Shown here: positions 40,128 to 49,664 of the stretch, piece after piece
Layout: the number at the start of each line of letters is the position of its first letter
Position numbering within the stretch: the first letter of the stretch is position 1
NCBI RefSeq assembly: GCF_001425385.1
Contig: NZ_LMQO01000002.1
Coordinates: 496,001 to 560,000, forward strand
Length of the DNA: 64,000 bases
Reading direction: 5' to 3'
Source: Sphingomonas sp. Leaf407
GTDB taxonomy: Bacteria; Pseudomonadota; Alphaproteobacteria; Sphingomonadales; Sphingomonadaceae
Translations under genes and position numbers: made by a program
The notes under the pieces: generated by a model
The model's input: only the letters and a program-made list of their open reading frames with translations
What the model was told of the DNA's origin: nothing
Databases searched by the model: none

Positions 40128-40284
40128 TTCACGCGAAGGCGCGAAGGGCGCGAAGAAAGAGAAGGTTTTTCGCGCAGAGGCGCAGAGGCGCGGAGGAGGT
40201 GTGGGGCACGGGCGTTTCGCTCCGAATTAGGCCTATTGTTTGCCGCTGGCGTTTGATGTGCCTGCCCTGAAACGAACGTCGTCC

Positions 40285-40503
40285 TAAGGCTGATCGACAT
40301 TCAGCTATTCCGGTGCAGTCCGTAGTCGAAAACACTATCCTCCTTCGTCACCCCGGACTTGTTCCGGGGGCCACCGTGCAGCGATCGATGCCGCTCGAGG
40401 CACTTGCGATAGCGTGCGCGGCCAGGTGGACCCCGGAACAAGTCCGGGGTGACGGAGATGGTCTTTACTGGCGTTACGGCCGACGGAATGTTGATCGGTC
40501 CCA
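40285..40503. repeat. R4 repeat copy B
   Basis: Outer repeat TAAGGCTGATCGACATTCA at 40285-40303 with a degenerate complement at 40485-40503; stem arms 40346-40375 and 40425-40454 pair at 29 of 30 positions; the 49-base loop (40376-40424) differs from copy A at four positions and has the same orientation. The outer flanks (42 bases left, 30 right) match copy A only in reverse complement. Confidence 0.9.
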
Positions 40504-40590
40504 GCGAATGCTGAGATCTCCCGGTGGGTGTGCGTGACCGGAGCCGCGTGAGACCCCGACCTTCGCTGGGGTGACGTTTCGTGCAGGGGA
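40498..40590. repeat. R3 repeat, degenerate
   Basis: CCCAGCGAATGCTGAGATCT on the left, GACCTTCGCTGGGGTGACG on the right, with a middle resembling other R3 copies (CTCCCGG, GACCGGAGCCGCGTG). It abuts R4 copy B. Confidence 0.65.
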
Positions 40591-40668
40591 AGCGGCTTGT
40601 GGAATCAAGCGATACGCTGCCGCGTCCGAATCCTCCTCTGCGCCTCCGCGCCTCTGCGCGAACAACCC

Positions 40669-40695
40669 TTCTTCTTCTTCTTCTTCTTCTTCTTC
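40669..40695. repeat. (TTC)9 trinucleotide repeat
   Basis: Nine perfect TTC units inside the right arm of the R5 palindrome, where other R5 copies have only two to four (TTCTTC). A likely site of replication slippage. Confidence 0.9.
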
Positions 40696-40828
40696 GCGAC
40701 CTTCGCGCCTTCGCGTGAACCAAACGTCCGCGCGCTATGGAACCAAACCCCATCTGCCGGGTGGCATTTCGATGACAGGGCGACTAAGTGCGCGCGCAAG
40801 CCCATTCTCCTTCGGAGCCGCTTGACCC

Positions 40829-42130
40829 ATGACCGCTATCGACCAGTTCCGCCCCGCCGGGTTCTTCGACACGTCGCTCGCCGATGCCGACCCCGCCGTC
40901 TTCGCCGGCGTCGCCCATGAGCTGGAGCGCGAACGCTATCAGATCGAGCTGATCGCGTCGGAAAACATCGTGTCGAAGGCGGTGCTGGAAGCGCAAGGGT
41001 CGGTCTTCACCAACAAATACGCCGAGGGCTATCCCGGCAAGCGTTACTATCAGGGCTGCCACCCGTCGGACGAGGTCGAGCAACTGGCGATCGACCGCGC
41101 CAAGGCGTTGTTCGGCTGCGGCTTCGTCAACGTGCAGCCGCATTCGGGCGCGCAGGCGAACGGCGCGGTGATGCTGGCGCTGACCAAGCCCGGCGACACG
41201 ATCATGGGCATGAGCCTCGACGCCGGTGGCCACCTGACGCATGGCGCGAAGGCGGCGATGTCGGGCAAGTGGTTCAACGCGGTGCAGTACGGCGTCGACC
41301 GTGAGACGCATCTGATCGATTACGACGCGGTCGAAGCACTGGCGAAGGAGCATCGCCCCACGCTCATCATCGCCGGCGGGTCGGCCTATCCCCGCCAGAT
41401 CGACTTCGCGCGGTTCCGCGCGATCGCCGATGAGGTGGGTGCCAAGTTCATGGTCGACATGGCGCATTTCGCCGGGATCGTCGCCGCCGGGCAGCATCCG
41501 ACTCCGTTCGGCCACGCCCATGTCGTCACCACCACCACGCACAAGACGCTGCGCGGGCCGCGCGGCGGCATGGTGCTGACGAATGACGAGGCCATCGCCA
41601 AGAAGATTAATTCGGCGGTGTTCCCGGGGCTTCAGGGTGGCCCGCTGATGCACGTCATCGCCGCCAAGGCGGTGGCGTTCGGCGAGGCGCTGCGCCCTGA
41701 GTTCAAGGACTATATCCGCGCGGTGGTGGCCAATGCGCAGACGCTGGCGGCGACGCTGAAAGGGCGTGGCGCGAACGTCGTTGCCGGTGGCACCGATACG
41801 CATCTGGCGCTGATCGACCTGACGCCGCTGGGCGTCACCGGCCGCGATGCCGACGAGGCGCTGGAGCGCGCCGCGATCACCTGCAACAAGAACGGCATCC
41901 CGTTCGACCCGCTGCCCCCGGTCAAGACCAGCGGCATCCGCGTCGGATCGCCCGCCGGCACGACGCGCGGCTTCGGCGAGGCCGAGTTCACCGCAATCGG
42001 CCATATGGTCGCCGACGTGCTCGACGGTCTGCGCGCGAAGGGCGAAGCCGGGGACCCGCAGGTCGAGGCGGACGTTAAGGCCCGGGTTCGGGCGCTGTGC
42101 GAGCGGTTCCCGATCTATCCCGGTCTGTAA
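40829..42130 (+). CDS. glyA: serine hydroxymethyltransferase
   Basis: A 433-residue PLP enzyme that makes glycine and 5,10-methylene-tetrahydrofolate from serine. [50 protein letters not shown], and the Schiff-base lysine in [17 protein letters not shown] are all present. The C-terminal [15 protein letters not shown] and [14 protein letters not shown] are also conserved. GGAG lies upstream of the ATG at 40829. It leads an operon-like row with a 50-residue protein and nrdR. Glycine made here would feed HemA. Confidence 0.97.
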   Translation: MTAIDQFRPAGFFDTSLADADPAVFAGVAHELERERYQIELIASENIVSKAVLEAQGSVFTNKYAEGYPGKRYYQGCHPSDEVEQLAIDRAKALFGCGFVNVQPHSGAQANGAVMLALTKPGDTIMGMSLDAGGHLTHGAKAAMSGKWFNAVQYGVDRETHLIDYDAVEALAKEHRPTLIIAGGSAYPRQIDFARFRAIADEVGAKFMVDMAHFAGIVAAGQHPTPFGHAHVVTTTTHKTLRGPRGGMVLTNDEAIAKKINSAVFPGLQGGPLMHVIAAKAVAFGEALRPEFKDYIRAVVANAQTLAATLKGRGANVVAGGTDTHLALIDLTPLGVTGRDADEALERAAITCNKNGIPFDPLPPVKTSGIRVGSPAGTTRGFGEAEFTAIGHMVADVLDGLRAKGEAGDPQVEADVKARVRALCERFPIYPGL

Positions 42131-42141
42131 GGAGTAGGCGC

Positions 42142-42294
42142 ATGGTCAAGGACAAGACGCTCGGCAAGAGCATGGCGAAATGGGGCGCGCTGGGCGCGGT
42201 CGTGGCGATCCCGGTGCCGTTCGTCGGCCCGCTGATCGGCGCGGCGGCGGGTGCCGGCTATGCCTATTTCAAGGCGAAGAAGCCGCGCTACTGA
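42142..42294 (+). CDS. 50-residue glycine-rich membrane protein
   Basis: The ATG at 42142 follows GGAG by 7 bases and starts 12 bases after the glyA stop. The product has a basic N-terminus ([14 protein letters not shown]), one hydrophobic segment with small-residue spacing ([29 protein letters not shown], a glycine-zipper-like pattern) and a basic end KKPRY. Function is unknown. The good ribosome site and the codon pattern support that it is real. Confidence 0.75.
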   Translation: MVKDKTLGKSMAKWGALGAVVAIPVPFVGPLIGAAAGAGYAYFKAKKPRY

Positions 42295-42298
42295 GTGA

Positions 42299-42330
42299 AA
42301 CCCGGCCGGTCCCAAGCGATCGGCCGGGTT
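42299..42330 (+). terminator. GC hairpin between the small gene and nrdR
   Basis: AACCCGGCCG (42299-42308) pairs perfectly with CGGCCGGGTT (42321-42330). There are few T residues after it, so it may attenuate rather than end transcription into nrdR, which starts 30 bases later. Confidence 0.55.
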
Positions 42331-42359
42331 CCGGGGTGGCCTCGAATACAGGAACGACG

Positions 42360-42821
42360 ATGCGCTGCCCCTTTTGTGCCCATGAAGACAGTCAGGTGAA
42401 GGACAGCCGCCCGAGCGACGACGGCGCGGCGATCCGGCGGCGGCGCCAGTGCAGCGGCTGCGGCGCGCGCTTCACCACGTTCGAGCGTATCCAGCTTCGC
42501 GACCTGACCGTCGTGAAGTCCGACGACCGGCGGCAGGCGTTCGATCGCGACAAGCTGCTGCGATCGGTCGCGACGGCGTGCCGCAAGCGGCCGATCACCC
42601 CGATTCAGGTCGAGCGGATCGTGTCGGGCATCCAGCGCCAGTTGGAGACGACCGGCGACAGCGAGGTCACGTCGCTCAGGATCGGCGAGCTGGTGATGGA
42701 GGGGTTGCAGGGCCTCGACCCGGTCGCCTACATCCGGTTCGCCAGTGTTTACAAAGACTTCCGCGAGGCGAAGGATTTCGAGGCGTTCGCGGGGACGCTG
42801 GGGGATGCGGGGCAGGAGTAG
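42360..42821 (+). CDS. nrdR: transcriptional repressor NrdR
   Basis: A 153-residue repressor of ribonucleotide reductase genes. Zinc ribbon with Cys3, Cys6, Cys31 and Cys34 ([18 protein letters not shown]), then an ATP-cone domain ([29 protein letters not shown]) that senses ATP/dATP, and [20 protein letters not shown]. It binds NrdR boxes elsewhere in the genome. The start at 42360 gives the conserved MRCPFC. The glyA-x-nrdR order is common in alphaproteobacteria. It converges on the DUF442 gene across an R2 repeat. Confidence 0.95.
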   Translation: MRCPFCAHEDSQVKDSRPSDDGAAIRRRRQCSGCGARFTTFERIQLRDLTVVKSDDRRQAFDRDKLLRSVATACRKRPITPIQVERIVSGIQRQLETTGDSEVTSLRIGELVMEGLQGLDPVAYIRFASVYKDFREAKDFEAFAGTLGDAGQE

Positions 42822-42834
42822 CACCTGCCCCTGT

Positions 42835-42928
42835 GTCATTCCCGCGCAGGCGGGAGTCCATAGACGCTGCGGTTCGGACAGGATGCGCAGGCGTTGCGTG
42901 TATGGACTCCCGCCTTCGCGGGAGTGAC
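42835..42928. repeat. R2 repeat between convergent genes
   Basis: GTCATTCCCGCGCAGGCGGG at the left and its near-complement (CCCGCCTTCGCGGGAGTGAC) at 42909-42928. It starts 13 bases after the nrdR stop and ends 9 bases before the stop of the convergent DUF442 gene. Confidence 0.88.
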
Positions 42929-42937
42929 GAATGTGGC

Positions 42938-43366
42938 TTATCTACCCGACAGCGCATCCAGCGTCGGGCGCATTCCCGACAGGTCGTAGCCCGCCGCCTG
43001 CCCCTTGGCGACCAGTGTGTCCGATGCCTCCCCCTGCTTGGCGCTGGCGAGCGCCCACAGGTTGCACGAGCGCGTGCCCGAGCGGCAATAGGCCAGCACC
43101 TGTCCCGGCGCGTCGGCGAGGACGGCGGTCATCGCGTCGATCTGCGGATGGCTGAACCCGGCGTGGGTGATCGGGATCGCGTGATAGGTTAGGCCCGCAC
43201 TTTCCGCTGCCGCCGCGATGCTGTCGCCATCGGGCTGGCCCATGTCCTCGCCGTCGGGGCGGTTGTTGACGATGGTGGTGAAGCCCTGCGCCTCGAGCGT
43301 GGCGACGTCGTCGGCGGTGATCTGCGGGCTGACCGAAATGCGGTCGTCGATACGGCGGATGTCCAT
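42938..43366 (-). CDS. DUF442 / TIGR01244 phosphatase-like protein
   Basis: A 142-residue protein of the family found fused to metallo-beta-lactamase-like sulfur dioxygenases (Blh-type): DIRRIDDRISVSPQITADDV, FTTIVNNRPDGEDMGQPD, HAIPITHAGFSHPQIDAM and the Cys-x5-Arg loop YCRSGTRSCNLWA. The fold is that of dual-specificity phosphatases and the loop has the active-site Cys and Arg. Substrate unknown; a link to sulfide metabolism is likely only where it is fused to the dioxygenase, which is not the case here. Confidence 0.88.
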   Translation of the reverse strand: MDIRRIDDRISVSPQITADDVATLEAQGFTTIVNNRPDGEDMGQPDGDSIAAAAESAGLTYHAIPITHAGFSHPQIDAMTAVLADAPGQVLAYCRSGTRSCNLWALASAKQGEASDTLVAKGQAAGYDLSGMRPTLDALSGR

Positions 43367-43405
43367 GGGGCCGGGTGTAGCGTGGGGGGCGGGGGCGTGC
43401 AAATG

Positions 43406-43568
43406 TCGGATCGACGTTCCGCTTCTCCCCTCCCTGACAAGGGAGGGGTCGGGGGTGGGTTGGCCTGCGAGGGAACGTAGCGTCCACCCCGAACCTACCC
43501 ACCCCCAACCCCTCCCTTGTCAGGGAGGGGAGCAGTTTCGCTCGGGGTTCGGCTGAATGTCGATCCGG
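43406..43568. repeat. R1 repeat next to recQ stop
   Basis: Outer ends TCGGATCGACGTTCC (43406-43420) and CTGAATGTCGATCCGG (to 43568) flank a full R1 core (43425-43532). The right end stops one base before the stop codon of recQ. It lies between the divergently placed DUF442 start and the recQ end. Confidence 0.85.
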
Positions 43569-43569
43569 T

Positions 43570-45330
<1,761 letters not shown>

Positions 45331-45375
45331 CGGCCTTCACCTAGGGATGCGGGAGCGGGGCGTCGAGGGGGCAGG

Positions 45376-46161
45376 CTATCGGTTCCGTGTCGCGCGCCAG
45401 TCGGGGCCGGTGATCGTCGCCTCGCCGACCTGACCAGTGTAGCTGCGTCCGCCGGCGGTGAAGCGCAGCGTGGTTCCGCGCAGCGATCCGGTGAGCGCGG
45501 TGCCGCCCATGGTGCCGGTCACGTCCTGAAACCGCTGGTCGAGGGCAAGCGACACGCTGGTCCCGTCGGCCAGCGTCGCCTGCCATTCGCCCCCGGCCAC
45601 CGCCGGCACGATCCACAGATAGACGCGGCGGTCGCCGACCAGCCGTTCGCCATCGGCACGCCAGTCGCCCATGTCGAAGGCATGGGTGACGATGCGGGTG
45701 CCGGGTTTGAGTTCGGTCAACAGGCGCGGGCGCAGCGCGAGGTTGATGCGCGGCAACAGGTACATCGTGACGACGTTGGCCTGCGCCAGCGGCACGTCGA
45801 ACAGGTTCGCGCGGGAGAATCGCGCCCTATCCGCCAGCGAGAGCAGCGCGGCGTTGCGCCGGGCGCGCTCGACCAGCGCGGCGTCGATCTCCACGCCGCT
45901 GGCGGTGGCGCCGCGTTTTGCCGCCGCGAGGACGATCCGGCCGTCGCCCGAGCCGAGGTCGATCAGCGTGTCGCCGGCCTTTACCGCGCCCATGTCGAGC
46001 ATCGCGTCGACCACTGGTTCGGGGGTGGGCACATAGGGCACGTCATAGTCGGGCTCGCGTGCGGCGATGCCGGTGCCGGCAAGGATATGCCCCATGCCGT
46101 CGCCATGCGCGTTGCAGCCGGTCAGCAGCAGCGCGAACAGCGCGACGCGCGCGCGCCTCAC
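45376..46161 (-). CDS. SAM methyltransferase-fold lipoprotein
   Basis: A 261-residue protein with a lipoprotein signal (RRARVALFALLLTGC) followed by a class I methyltransferase fold: DYDVPYVPTPEPVVDAMLDM, TLIDLGSGDGRIVLAAAKRG (SAM motif I), GVEIDAALVERAR, and NVVTMYLLPRINLALRPRL. The C-terminal 90 residues form a beta-rich extension (WQATLADGTSVSLALDQRF, GGRSYTGQVGEATI). The likely start is GTG at 46161, overlapping the upstream hydrolase stop (GTGA). SAM is not expected outside the cytoplasm, so the exported location is puzzling. Confidence 0.78.
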   Translation of the reverse strand: MRRARVALFALLLTGCNAHGDGMGHILAGTGIAAREPDYDVPYVPTPEPVVDAMLDMGAVKAGDTLIDLGSGDGRIVLAAAKRGATASGVEIDAALVERARRNAALLSLADRARFSRANLFDVPLAQANVVTMYLLPRINLALRPRLLTELKPGTRIVTHAFDMGDWRADGERLVGDRRVYLWIVPAVAGGEWQATLADGTSVSLALDQRFQDVTGTMGGTALTGSLRGTTLRFTAGGRSYTGQVGEATITGPDWRATRNR

Positions 46162-47084
46162 CGGGCGGCCAGCCACGCGGCGGTTTCGCGCGGATGGGTG
46201 ACGGGCAGCATATGCCCGCCGGGCATCAAGGTGAGCTGCGCGCCGGGGATCGCCTGCGCGGTGTCGGACCCCTGCGCGGCGGGATCGAGCAACTGGTCGT
46301 CGGCCCCGTACAAAATCGCGACCGGTAGGGTGATGTCGGCATAGCGCGGCACCATGGCGCCGAGCGCGCGATTGGCGTCCCCGATCTCGAACGCGCCGGC
46401 TTCATAGGCCGACGGGCGCAGCGTCAGCAGCCCGCCGCCGCGGGTGCCGAAGTCGGCCGGCACCGGATCGGGCGCGAAGATCTGGTTGGCGACCGCCATC
46501 CCGGTCAGGGTGGTGAGCGGCGTGCCGATCGTCCATGCCGCCAGACCGCGCAACGGGGCGGGGGGGACATTGCCACGAAACACCGGCGGCATCGCCCGCA
46601 CCGGCCGGGTGAGCGGGGCGATGAGCGCGATGCCGCGTACCTTGCCCGGATGGTGCAGCGCCAGCGCGAGTGCGACCGCGCCGCCCATCGAATGGCCGAC
46701 GAGCAGCGGGCGGTCGAGCCCGAGCGCATCGATCGCGTCGGCGATCATCCGCGCCTGCGTCTCGATCGGCGGCGGGGTGCCCTCGACGGTCGAATGACCC
46801 CAGCCGGGGCGATCGATCAGGATCATGCGATGGTCGCCGCCGATCGCCTGCGTCAACGCGTAGGAGAAATTGCGGAGCTGGCCGTACAGCCCGTGGATCA
46901 TGACCAGCGTGGGGCCGGTGCCGCCGGTATCGACATAATGGAGCCGCGCGCCGGGCACATCGACGAAATCGCCATCGGGCGGAACCATCGCATCGGCGGT
47001 CGCGGCGGCAATGGCGGTCCATCCGACCAGCGCGCCGCCGATCAGGGCGGTGGTGGTCAGCGTCTTTCGCAGGCGATCGTTCAT
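46158..47084 (-). CDS. alpha/beta hydrolase with N-terminal signal anchor
   Basis: A 308-residue hydrolase. The first 33 residues are a signal peptide or anchor (TTTALIGGALVGWTAIAAATADA). The fold shows VMIHGLYGQLRNF (oxyanion region), IDRPGWGHST, the nucleophile elbow GHSMGGAVALALA, a catalytic Asp in ILYGADDQLLDP and His in MPGGHMLPVTHP. Exported esterase or haloperoxidase-like enzymes have this layout. GGAGGA precedes the ATG at 47084. It is coupled by a 4-base overlap to the methyltransferase-fold lipoprotein. Confidence 0.88.
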   Translation of the reverse strand: MNDRLRKTLTTTALIGGALVGWTAIAAATADAMVPPDGDFVDVPGARLHYVDTGGTGPTLVMIHGLYGQLRNFSYALTQAIGGDHRMILIDRPGWGHSTVEGTPPPIETQARMIADAIDALGLDRPLLVGHSMGGAVALALALHHPGKVRGIALIAPLTRPVRAMPPVFRGNVPPAPLRGLAAWTIGTPLTTLTGMAVANQIFAPDPVPADFGTRGGGLLTLRPSAYEAGAFEIGDANRALGAMVPRYADITLPVAILYGADDQLLDPAAQGSDTAQAIPGAQLTLMPGGHMLPVTHPRETAAWLAAR

Positions 47085-47158
47085 GCGTTGGTCCTCCGGC
47101 GTCGCAGCGGGATACGCTTGGGGGGTAGGAAGGGTCCTTTTTGGTTTATGCCGGTTGG

Positions 47159-47428
47159 TGGATTGGGTCACGCGAAGGCGCGAAGAAGGTTGGTTCACGC
47201 GGAGGCGCGGAGACGCGGAGGAAGAAGAAAGATTTTTTCGCGCAGAGGCGCAGAGGCGCAGAGAGGGATCGGACGCGGCAGCGTCTCTCGATCCACGAAG
47301 CGACATGGTGCAGCGCCATTCGGCGCGGGGCGATCGTGGGCCGCAACCCCTCTGCGCCTCCGCGCCTCTGCGCGAACCAAACTTCCCTTATTCTTCTTCG
47401 CGCCCGTCGCGCCTTCGCGTGAAACCCC
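47159..47428. repeat. R5 palindrome upstream/downstream of atm1
   Basis: Left arm: CACGCGAAGGCGCGAAGAAGG, TTCACGCGGAGGCGCGGAGA and CGCGCAGAGGCGCAGAGGCG; right arm: CTCTGCGCCTCCGCGCCTCT, GCGAACCAAACTTCC, CGCGCCTTCGCGTGAA up to the atm1 stop at 47429. The middle contains CGGACGCGGCAGCG, the reverse complement of the 36806 copy, so the two differ in orientation. It fills the 344-base gap before the hydrolase start. Confidence 0.87.
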
Positions 47429-49246
47429 TCAAGCCTCCGCCAGCGCCGCCTCGCGTTCGGCGGCCTGGCGTGCCCACATCTCGGCATAGACCCCGCCCGA
47501 TCGCAGCAGGTCGCCGTGCGATCCGCTTTCGACGACGCGGCCGGCCTCCAGCACGACGATGCGGTCTGCGTGGACCACGGTCGACAGGCGGTGGGCGATG
47601 ACGATCGTGGTGCGGCCGCGCTCGATGCGGGCCAGCGTTTCGAGGATGTCGGCCTCGGTCCGGCTGTCGAGCGCGCTGGTCGCTTCGTCGAGGATCAGGA
47701 CCGGCGGGTTCTTGAGCAGCGTGCGCGCGATGGCGACGCGCTGTTTCTCACCGCCCGACAGTTTGAGGCCACGTTCGCCGACGCGGGTGTCGAGCCCTTG
47801 CGGAAGCGCGGCGATGAACGGCGCGATCGACGCGCCGCGCGCCGCTTCCGCGACCGCTTCGGGCGTGGCGTCGGCGCGGCCATAGGCGATGTTGTAGCCG
47901 ATGGTGTCGTTGAACAGCACGGTATCCTGCGGCACGATGCCGATCGCCGCGCGCAGCGACGCCTGGCTGACGGCCGCAATATTCTGTCCGTCGATGGTGA
48001 TGCGCCCCGCCGTCGGATCGTAGAAGCGGAACAGCAGCCGGGCGAGCGTCGACTTGCCCGCACCCGAGGGACCGACGACGGCGAGAGTGGTGCCGGCCGG
48101 CACGTCGAGATCGATGCCGCTCAGGATCGCGCGCCCGTCGCCATAGCCGAACGAGACGTTCTCGAAGCGCACCGCGCCCTGCGTCACGGTCAGCGCGGGG
48201 GCACCGGGCCGGTCGACGACGTCGGCGGGGGTGTCGATCAGGTCGAACATCGCGCCCATGTCGACCACGCCCTGCCGCACGGTGCGATAGACCATGCCGA
48301 GCAGGTCGAGTGGGCGGAACAATTGGGTCAGCAGCGTCGATACCAGCACCACGTCGCCCGGCGAAAAAGTGCCGCGCGCCCAGCCGAACACGATCAGTGC
48401 CATGCCGCCGCCGAGCATCAGCGCGGTGATGAACGCCTGCCCGATGTTGAGCAGCGCCAGCGAATTTTCCGATTTTACCGCCGCATCGGCATAGCCCGCG
48501 ACCGCGCGGTCGTAGCGGGCGGCCTCGCGCTCCTCGGCGCCGAAATATTTGACCGTCTCGAAATTCAGCAGCGAATCAACCGCATGGGCGACCGCGCCGG
48601 TGTCGAGGTCGTTCATCCGTTCGCGCAGGGACGAACGCCAGTCGGTGACGAGGCGGGTGAAGGCGATGTAAATCACCACCATCGCCAGCGTGCCGCCGAC
48701 CAGCCAGGATCCGAAGCGCGTGCCGAAGATCCACAGCACCAGCCCCAGTTCGAGGATGGTCGGCGCGATGTTGAACAGCAGGAAATACAGCATCGTGTCG
48801 ATGCTCTTGGTGCCGCGTTCGACGACCCGGGTGACGGCCCCGGTGCGGCGTTCGAGATGGAAGCGCAGCGACAGCGCGTGGAGGTGGCGGAACACCGATG
48901 CCGCCAGCCGCCGGGTCGCGTCCTGTCCGACGCGCTCGAACACGACGTTGCGCAGATTGTCGAACAGGGTGCCCGCAAAGCGCGCGGCGGCATAGCCCGC
49001 GACCAGCGCGACGACGAGCCACAGCGCACCCCGCGACCCCGCCGCCATCGTGTCGATCGCGCCCTGCAACGCAAACGGCGCGCCGCGCACCTGCACCACC
49101 TTCGACGCGATGACCAGCGCCAGCGCAGCGACGATGCGGACCTTCAGCCCCGTGGCCCCGGCGGGCCACAGATAGGGGAGAAAGCGGCGGAGCGTCGCCA
49201 GCATCGGTCGGGTCGGACCGGAGGCGGGATGGGTTTCAGGGGGCAT
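47429..49246 (-). CDS. atm1: Atm1-type ABC exporter
   Basis: A 605-residue half-transporter (six helices, then a nucleotide-binding domain), very like Novosphingobium Atm1. FLPYLWPAG, FDNLRNVVFERVGQDATRRLA, FHLERRTGAVTRVVERGTKSIDTMLYFLLFNIAPT and DAAVKSENSLALLNIGQA cover the membrane part; Walker A GPSGAGKST, Q loop VPQDTVLFND, signature LSGGEKQR and Walker B VLILDEATS cover the ATPase. These exporters carry glutathione-bound metals or sulfur species. The start at 49246 (MPPET) matches the relative; an ATG four codons upstream is also possible. Confidence 0.92.
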   Translation of the reverse strand: MPPETHPASGPTRPMLATLRRFLPYLWPAGATGLKVRIVAALALVIASKVVQVRGAPFALQGAIDTMAAGSRGALWLVVALVAGYAAARFAGTLFDNLRNVVFERVGQDATRRLAASVFRHLHALSLRFHLERRTGAVTRVVERGTKSIDTMLYFLLFNIAPTILELGLVLWIFGTRFGSWLVGGTLAMVVIYIAFTRLVTDWRSSLRERMNDLDTGAVAHAVDSLLNFETVKYFGAEEREAARYDRAVAGYADAAVKSENSLALLNIGQAFITALMLGGGMALIVFGWARGTFSPGDVVLVSTLLTQLFRPLDLLGMVYRTVRQGVVDMGAMFDLIDTPADVVDRPGAPALTVTQGAVRFENVSFGYGDGRAILSGIDLDVPAGTTLAVVGPSGAGKSTLARLLFRFYDPTAGRITIDGQNIAAVSQASLRAAIGIVPQDTVLFNDTIGYNIAYGRADATPEAVAEAARGASIAPFIAALPQGLDTRVGERGLKLSGGEKQRVAIARTLLKNPPVLILDEATSALDSRTEADILETLARIERGRTTIVIAHRLSTVVHADRIVVLEAGRVVESGSHGDLLRSGGVYAEMWARQAAEREAALAEA

Positions 49247-49341
49247 TGCAAGCGCCATTTGGGGCGTCGGGCGCGCCGCCGCAACGCTTCGTCGGAACAT
49301 CTCCGGCGATTGCGGATTGAAACCAAGGTAGGAGACGGGCG

Positions 49342-49578
49342 ATGGCACCACTGGTTTACATCATGGCGATCCTGGGTTGCGGCGACGACGGCGCGGCCTG
49401 CACCCGCGAGCGGATCGCCCCGGCGAGCTACACGTCGGTGGCGGAATGCCGCGCGGCGATGCCGGCGATGCTCGCGCGCAATACCGACCTGTCCTATCCG
49501 GTAGTCAGCGCTTCGTGCGAGCGCGGCGACGCGCAGATCGTCGAGCGGCTGCCGGTTTCGCCGCAACGCAGCGGCTGA
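49342..49578 (+). CDS. small cysteine-containing protein of unknown function
   Basis: A 78-residue protein: APLVYIMAILGCGDDGAACTRERIAPASYTSVAECRAAMPAMLARNTDLSYPVVSASCERGD. Four cysteines (CGDDGAAC, AEC, ASC) suggest a disulfide-stabilised periplasmic domain, with the first 12 residues acting as a short hydrophobic leader. The pattern YIMAILGCGDDG..C recurs in small alphaproteobacterial proteins of unknown role. GGAGA precedes the ATG. It is divergent from atm1 by 95 bases. Confidence 0.75.
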   Translation: MAPLVYIMAILGCGDDGAACTRERIAPASYTSVAECRAAMPAMLARNTDLSYPVVSASCERGDAQIVERLPVSPQRSG

Positions 49579-49664
49579 TCCTTTGACTGACGCGCCCGAC
49601 ACGCTATTCGAACGTTAACGCGGTGGACGGCCTTTCCGGCCGGCGATCGGACAAGGGGGCGTCG

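Larger units (their letters stand above)
40131..40725. repeat. R5 palindrome enclosing R4 and R3 elements
   Basis: The left R5 arm (TTCACGCGAAGGCGCGAAGG, then TTTTTCGCGCAGAGGCGCAG, 40131-40206) and the right R5 arm (CTGCGCCTCCGCGCCTCTGC to CGCCTTCGCGTGAACC, 40635-40720) are complementary. Between them lie R4 copy B and an R3 element. This explains nearly all of the 700 bases between rpiB and glyA; no gene is visible. Confidence 0.85.

Noticed and set aside
47516..49504. A 662-codon plus-strand frame opposite atm1
   Set aside because: Antisense shadow of an Atm1 gene with all ABC motifs; composition typical of frame shadows.
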